A stretch of DNA of 64,000 bases. Origin: Centroberyx gerrardi. Lineage: Eukaryota > Chordata > Actinopteri > Beryciformes > Berycidae. Below the pieces are notes generated by a model. That model did not search any database. It saw nothing but the letters and a program-made list of their open reading frames with translations, and had not been told where the DNA came from. Position 1 is the first letter of the stretch, and the number at the start of each line of letters is the position of its first letter. Below are positions 12,301-23,000 of the stretch, one piece after another. The translations under genes were made by a program, and so were the position numbers. The stretch covers positions 5,132,602 to 5,196,601 of the forward strand of contig NC_136013.1 of assembly GCF_048128805.1 (NCBI RefSeq), read 5' to 3'.

Positions 12301-15300
12301 ATATTGCACCCGGCAACTGATTATCTTTTTTTTGGTCTAGGTGGTGCTACTTTGGATAAAACTGTTCACCAAATGGTTTGTTGAGTTACGTTACATTACG
12401 TTGCGTTGTGTTACGTTACATTATGTTATATTATGCTGCAACCTGCAACTTCCTCTTCTTTTGGTCTAGGTGGTGCTACATTTTGGATAAAAGTGTTCAC
12501 CAAAGGTTTCGCCTTACATTATGATGCATTGTGTTACGTGTTGTGTTGTGTTGTGTTGTGTTGTGTCATATTATGTTGTGTTTTGCCATATCATGTCATG
12601 TCATGTCATGTCATGATGTCCCCACAACTGACCTTCCTCTTCTTCTGGCCCAGATGGCGCTGCAGGCCAGCCGGGTCGGGGAAGAGAACAGGGTCCCAGG
12701 TGAAATACCGCTTCCCCTCTGTGTGCTCGATGTCCAGCCAGATGACGTCGTACGGGACGCCGTGTCGGTCAAACCCGGCGTCCACAGCCTTCACATCGGC
12801 TTCGTCGTCATAGTTCCAGCGGCACTGGTGGTAGCCGAGGGAGAACAGAGGGGGCAGCGCCTGATATCCTAGTGGCAGGAGAAAAGAAGTATAACATCAC
12901 ACTGACAGATAATCCACAGGCATATTGTCAGCATCGCAAGTAACACCCAGAAGATAAACATATGAGATGAGAAGCAAAAAAAAAATTAGATTGAAATTAC
13001 ATTCGCCCTTTCTCATTTTAGCCTCTTCATGTATATTGTAGTTTCAGGGTTCATTTCTTTTCCTGTTTAATATCATTTTCCATTTGCTTCCTTTTTTTCC
13101 AAATTATTTTTCATTCTTTATTTGTTTTGTTCGATGTTTGTGCATGTGTGTTATGTTATGCTGGTGTTTTTCATGTATTCATTTCTGTTTGACTTTATTT
13201 GTAGTTTTAAGGCAAAGATTAGATAATCATTTCACTTCTGACCTCTCCATCACAATGCTGTTACTTTATCATTTTATAGCATTATGTTTGCTGTTTTTCT
13301 ATGTACAAATAAATCCAATAAAATAGATACAGCTCAGCATACAGACCTGTTAGCTGAGCATACTGGGTGAACAGCTGCTGTGGTGTGGGTCCCAGCAGAA
13401 CCGTGCAGTCGACCACACCGCTTTCTGACAGCCAGTGGACGTCAGTATGAGGCTGGACCCGCCTCCTCTTCACTGGGGGGGTTCGGTCACCCTAGCAGGG
13501 TGAGGAAAGAGACAGGAGGGTGCTGTGGTTATAAATGTGCATTTTATAATAGATAGGAGTAAGCTTTTATAATAATACTGCTTTGCCATTTGCTTTTTTG
13601 TCTTGAGAATGAGGCTTTTATAGCCTTCGTAGCTGAAATGTTTTGCAACGCCAGTCGCTTGCTCATAGCACCGTCCTCCATTGTTGAGCAATTGAAAATG
13701 CAAGTTTGGGGGTGGGGAGGATTGTCTTGAAATGCCAGTGGGTGGGGGGCGAGTTTTTGTCCCAAAACAGAGTATGGGCCAGGAAGTGAGTGTTGAAAGC
13801 CAGAAATTTCAGCACCTGGAGAAGTAATCGTTGAGCCACTGGTATTATTCAACAACCCTATCAAGCCCCTACAGATATATTATGGTCTTTTTCTGCAAAG
13901 GGGCATAAAAAATCTTACTTGTTGCCCCTTTAAGTGTCTTTCTCAAGGGCACCTTAGTGGTAGTTACTGAGGAATGAGGATAGCTTTGGTCATTCAATTT
14001 CCCCACCCAGATTTTCCAGCCAGTCTGGTGATAAAAACCAACAAACCTCTGGTCACAAGCCTCACCTTAGCTTCTCTGACCTTTAGGACGAAATAAATGG
14101 CCACTGGAAATAAACCTAAAAATCGCAACTTTGAGAGAAAGGCAGGGAGATATGAGAACAGCACTGGAACAAGGATTACCTGTTGGTCATTGGGGTTGTA
14201 GTGAACGTTCACAAAGGTCTCTGATGCATTCAGCCAGAACAGACCCAGAGTCCTGTCAGGCTTGTGGGCCACCAACAGCGGCACGGACCCATACAGGCCG
14301 AGGCGACTGTGCAAGTCGTAGGCAAACACATCCAAGTTATACAGCCGATAAGGTTCTCCATCTCTGGGAAATTAAATGAATAAAAAAATGGTAAGCAACT
14401 GCCTCTGAAAAATAAAAGCAGCAGCGGGTACAACAGTCAAACTTCACAGCTGCTGCTTCACACCCACTTTTCCTTTAACATCCATGGTACCCTGTGTATT
14501 GGTGAATGACAAACTATAACTAGGGTTCCCACCATGGCCATGGTGTAAAATTCCAAGACTTTCCTAGACTTTGCATAACTAAGTCAGACTGCTTCCATGA
14601 CCCAAAAAGTATTATTTGTCCCTAGTTTCTAGGTCTGGTTTCCACTACAGTTAGGTTTGCTGTGGAGAAAACCAGCTGAAGATCACCATCTAATGCAATG
14701 AATGTGTGAAACAAGTTGTAAAATACATTCTGGTACATTCCTCTAAAGTATTCCTAGTACCTTACCTAGTACTCCAGGACCCTAAAACAAGTTGTAAAAT
14801 ACATTCTGGCATATTCCTGTAAAATTCCCTGATATTCCCTGACTTCTTCAGAGAATTTATCACATTCCCTGGCTTTCTCTGTCTGTAATACACCTCTCAA
14901 TATTCCAAGATATTCCAGGAAATTCCATGACCAGTGGGAACCTGTATAACATGCGTGTTCTAATACATGCGTGTTTCCCCATACCTGGTATCCTTAAGCT
15001 GCAGGCTGTCGGCGTGCTCTGGGAGGCCGTAGACATGGCTGAACCCATGGAGACAGAAGTCTGCTCCTACGCTGCTGGGACCTGCAGAGGCACAAGGAAT
15101 CTTTTTATGGATATTTTTTATTATTATGATAATATTGCTGTTACAAAGTTTTGTGTTATTACAGTTCTGCTGAGCGGGCCTTAATTGAGCCTGCAGTGCA
15201 AGTTGCCTTGCTATTAGTCTTCTTGCTGACTGTTTGGTTTGTTCCATTATAAATTGCACTCTGCAACTTTGATGCAAAAATGCTATGCAAATATAGATAT

Positions 15301-18300
15301 TATTATTATATTTAGAATGAAACATTATTTTGCATGCCTCAGTATTAGTCTTTTTAATAGGTGTGTAGGCAAAGAATGGAGCAGGCCATGATAAGAACAA
15401 GGACACCTGCACACCGTCTTCTTTTAGACATTTGTCCAAAGCTTCAGGTCTAGTCTGTTATGTGTACCAAGGTGTAATGAAATGCTTTGAGTTTCAGTTA
15501 CAAACATTTCTCAAACATCAATGGGCGGAGCCAAAGAACCACAGTTTTTCTGAGTGTTCGGGAATTGGCTAACTGGCAAACTTGAATGGCAAAGAAGGAA
15601 TTCTGGTAAAAAACTAAATAAAAATATAAATGGCAATGACTTCTTTGTTTCATTCATGACCATGACATTCATGATGTTGGAAGGTCAGCAGCTAGTGCTA
15701 GGCTTCATAATATTAGCTTCCTCCTCTCTTACCTCTGGCCTTTTTCACTGCTTCAGTCTAACATTACTAGCCTTTTTTTTGGCTCCGCCCATTGAGGTTT
15801 AACTCAACCAATGAGATTATTTCTGCCTCCAGAGCAGCTCTACTTCTCAGAAATGTTTATATAACTGAAAAAAAAGCTGACTTATAATTCCCTAACACCA
15901 TAATTACCAGGGTAGCAATAACTAATAAGAATACAACAATATAATGATAAAATATCAAAGAGATGCTATGTAATGAGTGTCCAAGTGAAGACAGTTTGAA
16001 CTAAAATCCAATTCTTATAGAAACATCAAACTATACTGAACTTATGAACCCAGAACTATCAAAGCATGAAAGTGTTACCTGGCTGTCATTAGTATCACGT
16101 TTACCAGAATCATTGAGAGTAAGTTTGCTTTTTAAAATATTTAATAGCAGACACAAACCATTAGCTTTGATATCCACAAACTGTCTGAAAGTCTCTTTCC
16201 ATAAACCTGTGTCGTCCTCTTGAAGCTGTAACCAGCAGTGGAACAAAGCAAAAAAGGACATAGGTATATATAGAGGGAATTAAGCTTCAAGTAAGAGTGA
16301 TATATTATGTTGCAATTTGGACAGTGTTGGTCTTCTCTTACCTCACTACCATGAGATGCGGCTCTGAGAGAAAAACAGACACAAAAAACAAGCAAATTGA
16401 GTCATTTTTCCATGAGTTATCTGTTTTTCAGCTCACAGCCCTTCCCTGAGTTCCTCACCTGGGTGGATCCTGCAGCGTCTCAAACCACAATCTGCCTTTG
16501 GAGTTGAATGTGACAATCACTTCCTCTCCACACAGGATGTCCAGTCGGAAAGGGAAATGCCACAGACGGACCTGGTGATGCCCTGAGGACCAAGTGAGGG
16601 TGACAGAGTCCTTAGTCCGTCTCTCCACTCTCAACCTGCCAGATGACGATAACAAAGGTCCACCACTGCTGTTTCCCAGGCTCAATGTAATGATATAAAA
16701 TTGTCGGAAAAGCGAAAAAAATACCCCAATACCTCAAGATCTTTGCTTACAAAATAATATTATTTGGAATCAGTTTCTCTTTGGAAAAGACTTGTGAATT
16801 AAATGTTTTCTTCAAAAGCAGATAAACACAGAATACTTGAATGAAAACATCTCCTGATTTCTCACTGTGTCCCATATGTTTCCAATTCCACTAAATAGAC
16901 AGAGAAGCTGCCACCCAGCCTAAAATAATTAGATTTTTATTGATTTCTGTGGTTATAAATGCTGTTTCAGATGCCTTTCCACCCCGCCAAGAAAACATTT
17001 TGTGGAAGAGCACAGCTGCGCAACACGAGCACAAGGCTTTTAGTGTAACAGCGAAAGAGTAACTACTGTGTGTAATTGATTTTTAAGGACATTGCTAGTG
17101 TAACTTGATATCTTAATGGAGGGAAGATGGTGATGCAACTCTTACTGTTCACGCTGCGACTCCCCAGTCGTCACATCTGGAACTCGGTAGCGTGCTTTAA
17201 TGGGCTGGAGTTCATCTATTAATATCCTTACAGTCTCACTTTTGCAGGGTGACACAGAAAGGAGCAGTCTCGTCTATGAAAAATAGGCTTGTGTTAAAGA
17301 AAGTACTTTGGATGTATTTTAGAATTTAAAGGGATAGTTCAGGTTTTGTAAGAAGCCTATATGATTTATCATAAACTTGGAGTTCTTTGAAACCACAGAC
17401 AAAGCACTTTATCATTGAGATATTGGAGGCAGAATTTGTTTGCATTTGTTAGCAATGATAGTGCAAGTGAGTGGGGCTGAAGAAGCAATCCTCTGAGATA
17501 TATTTACCTCCTATATACGTAATTAAATATGTTCGGTGATTATGATCTATGGTGTTATTCATTCATATATTTATTTCAGGGTATCTGCAGAGTTTTGAAA
17601 GTCAAATTTAAGACTTTTTGAAGACCTTTTTAATGCTGCCTGGAACTGAATTTATGACCAATTTAAAAACCAAAATAAAGAAACAAAGATGTTTCTTTAT
17701 TTTGTTTGAACATACTGTAGTTAATAAAAGTTCTTAAACTATAAGTGGGTGGTATAAGAGAAAGTATTCATCTAAGAGTGGACTTGAAGCGCAAATAAAC
17801 CTGTCACTGAATGCATGGTGAAAACATAAGGGAGCCTTAAATATAGATCATTTATTTTACGACTTTTTAAGACTTCAGAACATTTACCTCCTTCTATATA
17901 GTTAACTGTGTTGTGGAACAGCTTATTAACTTGAGTGCACTCCATACAATGTTTTTCAGATACAAGTTTTTAGCCCCATTGACTTGCACAAATACTGCTA
18001 AAAGAAATCCTAGCAACTGTTACTGTTTGTTGGAGTAAAGGATCTCTCAGTACATGACTGTCACTTCAGGCAGGCTTTATAAAAAAAGACAGCTAGATCA
18101 TGTATAAACTTGATATATACTATTCTGGTGTCCAGACCTGTGTGTCAGGCTCCAGCAGTTCAAAACGTGCCGCCCTCTCTGTGAGCACCATGGTGTCCAG
18201 CAGGGCCTGGTACTGCAGGTTCGGACCCTGGATCTGTCGCCTCAAAAGCAACATCCAATTTCTTGTCAACAATACTTATCAACAAATTTTAAAAGCAAGA

Positions 18301-19516
18301 CAATCAAATGTGTTTAAATATCTGAACTAGGCCATCGTTTTGCTTCTGTCTATAACTTGAAAATACTTATTTCTACCTGTACTGGAAACACTAAATTACA
18401 CAGCACATGACATATGTACAATTCATAACATATAATAAACATTTCCAAATACAAATTTCTTATCAATATTCTTATTAAAGAGATAAGGTACTGTACCCTA
18501 AAAGTATACACAATTATACATTATAAGGTATAATGAAATATCATATAACCTAAGCATGTTAGCAGTCATATTTAAATACAACATGTATGTCAAAATATAC
18601 ACTACCAGTCAAAAGTTTGGACCCACCTGATTGAATGTTCTATGTTTTTCATTATCTTAAAGCCATTTTGATCTAAAGGCTTCTGCTTAAATGCTTGAAA
18701 TTTGTTTCTTAGACAAATATAAATAGTGAAGTTGATGCCTATGTATGAATTTCTTTCCAAAGCCTTTGCCTTTCCATCAAGGCAAAGGGCGGCTACTTTA
18801 AAAACAATCAAAAATATAAGATAGTTTTGATTTGTTTAACACTTTTTTGGTCACTGCATAATTCCATTTGTGTTATTTCATAGTTTTGATGTCTTTACTA
18901 TTATTCTAAAATGTGGAAAATAGTAAAAATAAAGAAAAATGTGGTGTGTCCAAACTTTTGAGCATGGCACTGCCAAGGTTAGAAGTTCAAATCTGGACAC
19001 ACTCATGCTTAAAATGTATAGGCATACATTCATGGTGTATTGCAATGTAAGATGCATTGGCTGAAATCATCTACAAAATAGCATGTTCTGTAAAATTTGC
19101 TTGTTTGGGGTGATTATAGATATTTTGTATTATGCAGAAAGCGTATTATAAATGGACAAAATAGATAATGAATGCTCAACACACCTGTAAAATGCGACCT
19201 GGTCACATTTCTTGAACTTTTCTTTCCCTTCATCATCAGGGACAACACTGTGGAACAAGCAGGTGGATGTTAGAGACAAAATATACTCCTGTAAACACAA
19301 CAGGCAGAGAGCATGCAGCCTGCTGGGTGTGGACAGGCTGTATCTGACACAACTGTGCTCCAAAGGGACGCTGAGGACTTCATGAAGTTTTTCTGTTTTC
19401 TGTGCACGGACTCACTGTCAAATGCCAAATGTCAACATTCAAAGCTCGTCAAAGTAGTGTGCATGAAAAAGCAAACGTTGTTTATACCTAACGACGGTTT
19501 GCCTCTCTTCCGCCAT
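3385..19516 (-). CDS. ganc: Neutral alpha-glucosidase C (GH31), complete, 25 coding exons
   Basis: GANC is a glycoside hydrolase family 31 enzyme that hydrolyses terminal alpha-glucosidic bonds; it is a paralogue of the glucosidase II catalytic subunit GANAB. Exons (5'->3', minus): 19516-19488, 19247-19185, 18240-18138, 17273-17146, 16635-16459, 16363-16342, 16225-16159, 15081-14985, 14363-14180, 13491-13347, 12868-12633, 11359-11233, 10883-10804, 10255-10112, 9590-9494, 9382-9281, 8812-8638, 8010-7942, 7792-7728, 7630-7554, 7442-7368, 6809-6696, 5265-5153, 4723-4620, 3494-3385. All phases join, giving 2703 bp including the stop, or 900 residues (human about 914). The N-terminal beta-sandwich region (to about residue 335) includes FVDIKANG. 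The barrel contains [25 protein letters not shown] (nucleophile D497) and IWTGDN (acid/base D573). The C-terminus is [11 protein letters not shown]. No KDEL-type signal or signal peptide is seen. Synteny with tmem87a and capn3 favours GANC over GANAB. Confidence 0.94.
3512..3800 (-). mobile_element. LINE 3'-tail fragment (minus orientation) in ganc intron 24
   Basis: Read on the minus strand it contains GTAAAGCACTTTGTAACTG, then CATAAATAAAGCTTATT, and ends in (ATT)n at about 3511-3523. This is the standard 3' end of L2/Rex-like fish LINEs. Similar tails lie at 12175-12252, 24520-24592, 31300-31360 and 54290-54325. No reverse transcriptase remains. Confidence 0.55.
3895..4395 (-). repeat. About 0.5-kb dispersed repeat, full-length copy in ganc intron 24
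   Basis: It is the reverse complement of 21845-22425. Shared blocks include GATTTCCTACGTTTCCCAGA, GCATTGCATTCTGGTC, GAGAAATTGGT with CTGCCTCTTC, and a TGACATCACGTTTGGCCAGT / GGGCCCAGAAATGCAAGGTG end. Partial copies occur at 1-215 and 63715-63865. Short inverted ends containing AAAAATCC suggest a MITE, but target duplications were not identified. Confidence 0.55.
5385..6570. repeat. Degenerate tandem repeat array in ganc intron 22
   Basis: A unit of irregular length recurs with the blocks GTATTAAATATTAAACTCAC, AGAGGTGAAACTGC, TGACCAATATT(C/T)(G/A)TTAGT, and GTGCATGCTAACGCT(T)TAGCAC. Recognisable starts lie near 5395, 5555, 5880, 6375 and 6525. Units differ by many substitutions and small deletions, so the array is old. 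It is interrupted by a hAT-like element at 6002-6332. Confidence 0.6.
6002..6332. mobile_element. hAT-like MITE with 8-bp target-site duplication
   Basis: Terminal inverted repeats are CAGTGGTTCTCAACC on the left and its complement GTTGAGAACCACTG on the right; this is a classic hAT (Charlie-type) end. It is flanked by CTTTAGCA (5994-6001) and CTTTGGCA (6333-6340), an 8-bp duplication with one mismatch as expected for hAT. The 331-bp interior holds AGGACCCCT-type repeats and no transposase. Confidence 0.85.
8638..8812 (-). CDS. ganc: ganc exon 17: C-terminal part of the catalytic barrel
   Basis: This exon encodes [19 protein letters not shown], then PFFRGHS and [11 protein letters not shown], among the most conserved GH31 segments. 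The FRGHS motif contributes to the substrate pocket in the family. The donor is AG|GTACAG at 8638/8637. A second GT further out would be out of phase with exon 18 (8010-7942), which starts [15 protein letters not shown]. Confidence 0.92.
9281..9382 (-). CDS. ganc: ganc exon 16: acid/base aspartate exon
   Basis: This exon encodes [20 protein letters not shown] and then [14 protein letters not shown]. The Asp of WTGDN (residue 573 of the reconstruction) corresponds to the GH31 acid/base catalyst. The acceptor chosen is GGCAG|GA, because the previous exon ends in phase 1 (AGACTTG); the AG 5 nt upstream would break the frame. Confidence 0.92.
9810..10090. mobile_element. hAT-like MITE copy (TAGGGTT family) in ganc intron 14
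   Basis: The right terminus ACTGGTCAAACCCTA matches the ends at 2388, 23355 and 25827. The interior shares TTTCAGAGGCTTTTGCAC and TGGCATGAA with the 2105-2388 copy. The left end (near ATATTGGCCTTT) is approximate. Confidence 0.5.
10112..10255 (-). CDS. ganc: ganc exon 14: catalytic nucleophile exon
   Basis: This exon encodes [20 protein letters not shown] and then [28 protein letters not shown]497 of WNDMNEP is the GH31 nucleophile (family knowledge). The exon is 144 bp, phase 0 at both ends, with clean CAG acceptor and CAG|GTGAGT donor. Confidence 0.94.
11840..12252 (+). mobile_element. LINE 3'-tail fragment with internal 59-bp duplication (ganc intron 11)
   Basis: It ends in AAAGCACTTTGAGCTGCA, GGTGCTATACAAATAAAG and (ATT)n at about 12232-12252, the typical fish L2/Rex 3' end. 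Inside, the block starting CAGTGGGTTTTATTTTCC appears at 11969 and again at 12028, a 59-bp tandem duplication. No ORF is intact. Confidence 0.6.
12252..12632. repeat. Pentanucleotide-rich array with duplicated SINE/exon-like segments (ganc intron 11)
   Basis: Runs of TTACG / TTGTG / TCATG pentamers (12253-12300, 12384-12440, 12520-12616) alternate with two copies (12311-12378 and 12441-12509) of a segment containing GGTCTAGGTGGTGCTAC and GGATAAAA.TGTTCACCAAA. The array abuts the exon 11 donor at 12632. The segment's first part resembles the 3' end of exon 11 (see findings). Confidence 0.6.
12633..12868 (-). CDS. ganc: ganc exon 11: start of the catalytic barrel
   Basis: At 236 bp it is the longest ganc exon. 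It encodes [57 protein letters not shown] and ends QKKRK. It is strongly GC-rich compared with its AT-rich introns. The donor is AAG|GTCAGT. Confidence 0.93.
14521..14943. mobile_element. Inverted-ended repeat element in ganc intron 8
   Basis: The left end TAGGGTTCCCACCATGGCCA and the right end (ATTCCATGACCAGTGGGAACC) are complementary. The interior repeats TTGTAAAATACATTCTGG twice (near 14715 and 14791) and is rich in ATTCC words. Flanks share TATAAC (14515-14520 and 14944-14949), a possible target duplication. Class is uncertain, though the TAGGGTTCC ends are common in fish MITEs. Confidence 0.5.
15491..15871. mobile_element. MITE with extended terminal inverted repeats in ganc intron 7
   Basis: Outer arms GTTTCAGTTA..AAACATTTCT and the complement near 15848-15870 enclose inner arms CAATGGGCGGAGCCAAAG (15520-15537) and GGCTCCGCCCATTGAGG (15780-15796). 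No transposase is present. Superfamily not assigned. Confidence 0.5.
17330..17890. repeat. Dispersed fish repeats in ganc intron 3 / exon 4 upstream region
   Basis: Two familiar repeat styles adjoin: one starting AAAGGGATAGTTCAGGTTTT (17327) and one from GGGTATCTGCAGAGTTTTGA (17579) with AAATTTAAGACTTTTTGAAG, closing near 17880 with ACTTTTTAAGACTTCAG. Recognition is from general memory of fish genomes; ends are approximate. Confidence 0.4.
18600..18972. mobile_element. Tc1/mariner-like MITE in ganc intron 2
   Basis: The left end CACTACCAGTCAAAAGTTTG and the right end GTGTCCAAACTTTTGAGCAT..GGCACTG are the well-known inverted ends of a Tc1-like non-autonomous family in fish. It starts after a TA at 18598-18599. 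The interior is AT-rich with no transposase. Confidence 0.65.
19488..19516 (-). CDS. ganc: ganc exon 1 (start codon exon, 29 bp)
   Basis: ATG at 19516 begins MAEERQTVV and the exon ends AG|GTATAA in phase 2. The next exon (19247-19185, [20 protein letters not shown]) completes the split codon. The start codon sits inside AAATGGCGGAA, a YY1-like motif. A short first coding exon with no signal peptide fits GANC rather than GANAB. Confidence 0.75.
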
Positions 19517-20041
19517 TTCGGTAGACAGATATTCGTTGTTACTGTCGGCTGTGTCCTCTGGTATGAACTGCTACATTATTTTATCTGTGTAAGTTAAAGG
19601 ACACAAAACATGACTTCCGGTCTGGACTTTCAAAATAAAAGCCTTACGTACATACGTTGCATACGTTTTCCTATACTACTACTCCTCCTACTACTACTAC
19701 TACATAATGATAATAATAATAATAATAATAACCTTTATTAATAGAGCACTACTCAAAACGGCGTTACAATGCGCTTCAGAAGATACATAAAAATGTAAGC
19801 GTGTTTTAAAAGTGTTTAAAGGAGGGACTGAGTTGGTTTATGACTGATAAAGAATATATTTAAGAAGGAATCTGTAGTAAATGGAAATAAAGTTGATGTT
19901 TTGTCCTTTATTTGATATGTTTTTGAGTTGTTTAAATCGACTGCCGCCCTCTGGTGACGGTGATATGAACTACAGTGAGACGCACCCGGAACTGGACGCG
20001 GATAGACCGGGATAGACCCAACCGCGACTGTAGATGCACAA
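19517..20041. promoter_or_regulatory. Head-to-head ganc/tmem87a intergenic region, likely bidirectional promoter
   Basis: Only 525 bp separate the two start codons. An ETS-type site ACTTCCGG lies at 19612-19619 and a second CCGGAA core at about 19987-19992. No TATA box was seen near either start. The middle (about 19676-19800) is occupied by (TAC)n, (AAT)n and a LINE-tail fragment in minus orientation, so the working promoter sequence must be confined to the flanks. Shared regulation is inferred from geometry, which is the same in the human locus. Confidence 0.5.
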
Positions 20042-20045
20042 ATGA
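20034..20045 (+). other. Minimal upstream ORF overlapping the tmem87a start codon
   Basis: ATG CAC AAA TGA: the stop TGA overlaps the A-TG-A of the tmem87a ATG at 20042. If the transcript starts upstream of 20034, a ribosome that finished this three-residue ORF would end on the main start codon. A second in-frame ATG follows at 20048. Confidence 0.4.
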
Positions 20046-23000
20046 CGATGCCAGATGCTGCGGCGCATTGGTCATGTTTGCTGCTTTTTATTTTAGTTGT
20101 CCGTCCCGCGACAGCGGCAGAGGTCTCCTTATGGAATGTGGACATCAACTCGGTCAGTGTTTTACCTTTAACTAATGCGTTTGTCCCGTTATTATAGTCT
20201 CTGTCGTGCTAATCATCCATAGCAGCTGTTAGCTAGTGTAGCTAGCATCATAGCAACCTGTCAATCCACTGTATGTTCTTGAAGTCCACCTGTCAATCAG
20301 TGACAGCGTGGATGTGGTGTACACATTAAGATTGTGTATCATTTGCACAATATAGTCACACGGTGTACACAAGCAGTAGTAACCTGTCTGTAGCTAATTA
20401 TTAGGCTATCCCTAGCTAAAGTGTGTGTTGCTGTTTTCAAAAATAAGACAGCGTTATATTCAGTTGGTGTCATCTTCTGCTCCTCTATCATCGGAGAGGC
20501 TGAAAATGCATCTTGATAATTTAATGAAGCTTGGAAGAGCAGTGATGCTGTTCACATCCCATCCTATCTCATCCCATTGAGACAAACAGAGTTGTCTGAA
20601 AAGCACAAACTCATTGATTTGTCTCTGTTGCTTTTTCAGACACAAGATGCTGTGTTCAGGAAGACTCTGTACGCCAACACCACTATCTTCATGAGGTGTA
20701 AGTAGTAGGACCTGTCAGTTTGTCAAGTGTCACCTGAGCCAGTGGTTGAACATTCAAATTTATCAAGGCTATCAAGCATTGTTTTCTCTCAAATTTCCCC
20801 CCAAAACAAGGTGGGTGCATGTCAGGATTTCTGCCATCAATGCGGGTGCCAATTTCCCTCCCAATCGCTCCCTGCATCTCTGTCCAAATTATAGCTTTCT
20901 ATGCTTAATATTTACAAAGATTTCTTCACTTACCACATCAGGCCATTCAGATACTGTCAGGCAAGTTCTCAAGTGAATAAACATATCTGCTAAATTGGCT
21001 TTCAAATTTCAAACTGGCCTGTTCTGGTACTCGTCGTCTTGGCAAATCAAACCCACCAGGCAGCTAAGTAGATTAAAACAAACCACAAACAGAACAGAAT
21101 TTGTAAACACTATTTGACCCAGGTCAGATCCTGACACAACATTGCATCAGTACAACTGGCAAATGAGTCGCTGACTTCAAGAAAGGCCCATTGTTTCCTC
21201 TGAAATTTTATGCAGCAGTAGTGCTTTGGGGGTAATCTTAGTTTTGGTTCCACATCTGTATCTGTTTTGGATCCAGTTATACCTCTAGTTGATTTTAGAT
21301 GAAAGCTTTTCTCTTTGGATGCTTGATCAGAATAAAAAACAGCAACCCTAAACATTAGGATTCTAAACTCTTGGCGTTTTAATGAGAAATTTCATGAAAC
21401 GATCCTATTTGAATGCTACGTCTTTTCTAGCAGTTGCTGTCATTCTCTTGCTGTAGAATCAACACAGAGGAGGCACCGAGACTCTTGGACTGCTGGGATT
21501 TAGCATTTGGTTAAATGTCAGCTTGAGTAATATTGCTGTGCTCAAATTCACGTCCCACAGCGTGTTTATGGCTGTGTCACTGGCCGAACTCCAAACAGTA
21601 GGGATTGGCCCGATGTCCTACAACCTGCAGGGCAGATTTTCTTGGAAAACTTGCCCAGGGAGAACCTCTTGGCACTGGGAACAAAATGTCAGTGTTTGGA
21701 ATAATAACCTTGGAAAGCATCTTTATCTGCAGCAGATAAGTTACAGTAGCTTGATGAAAATGTCTCATCTTCCCTGCTCAGTGTCAGTCATAGATCCCTA
21801 CTTCCTTATTGGTTTTTCCCCAGTTTCAGTTTCATGAGTGCATACATTTTAAATGAAAAATCCTCCCTAAAACATTTGAACTGTTAAAAAGCTCCTGGCA
21901 GTGTACCTTGCATTTCTGGACCCGTTTTGTTGTTTTTTACTCCTACTGATAACTGGCCAAACGTAGGTGATGTGACATGAAGATAGCACGGCTACAATAG
22001 AGTTTGATGGAAGAAAAATGTTCAGCTGTCAACAGTAAACGTCAGGTTTTGGTGTCAGTCCCTCAGAATCAAAGAGCGAGGGCTTCTTTATAGACTCACT
22101 GTTTTGCACTGACGTTCAACAATCACACAGGGAGTAATCCATCGTAGAAGAGGCAGAAAGACCAATTTCTCTACCAGCAGTAGCCTCAGTAGACCAGAAT
22201 GCAATGCAGCTACCGTACAAGACATGTTGCATTTTGAGTAAGGGGAACGTGTCATTCTGGGAAATGTAGGAAATCACTAACTGAAGTAGAAGTACATGAG
22301 GCAGGTTGGGGGAAAGTGAGTTCACCAAAAAAGTAAATTGCAACACAAAATAACTCCTGGAATGCATCAACATCACAGTTTGACGTGATATAACAGTGAG
22401 TGTGACAGGATGGATTTTTCCTTTATGTATGGGTGGATCCAGTGGGAACTGAGTCTGTATGTCAGTTTGTATTAATGCCACGCTCCAGCTGCACCCTTTG
22501 AGTTACACAGGTCTTCCTTTATCTCCCTGCAGTCCAGGGTGATCAAACATCATGTGATGGAAACCTGGCCTTTAACATCAGCTGGTACCTGCGCTCCTCT
22601 GTTTGCTACAATGAGGTCTTTAACACACCAGTGAGTATTGACTTTTGTCTCTTGACCATTTGACTCTTTACTCTTTGTTTCCATAAATCCATTATCAGTA
22701 GCTGTTACACCCAGGCGCTTGGTCTTTCTTGTTTTATCTCGTTTTTACCTGTATTCATGGTCTTTGTTCTTTGCAAAGCACTTCTGTGTATATGTTAGGG
22801 TTCGACCAGTATGGGTTTTAGAAGGCCAATGCTGATATTTTTGTATTGAAGTTGCCAATGGTCAATATTTTTTGCCAATATTCTATCTCTTTAAATTTGA
22901 CCATTTTCATGCCACCAAAATTAGAGGTATTCTCTTTTTCCCCCCTATTCTTGTCAGGATGGAAAAGCATCTGAAACAGCATTTAGACTAATATGTGAAA

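Noticed and set aside
12406..12872. Plus-strand frames of 113-135 codons
   Set aside because: They translate the pentamer microsatellite and the antisense of ganc exon 11.
14960..15439. 159-codon minus-strand frame
   Set aside because: Only its last part (15081-14985) is ganc exon 8; the rest is intron upstream of the CTCTGCAG acceptor.
19676..19800. Possible upstream exon of tmem87a or ganc
   Set aside because: (TAC)n and (AAT)n runs and a LINE 3'-tail in minus orientation explain the sequence.
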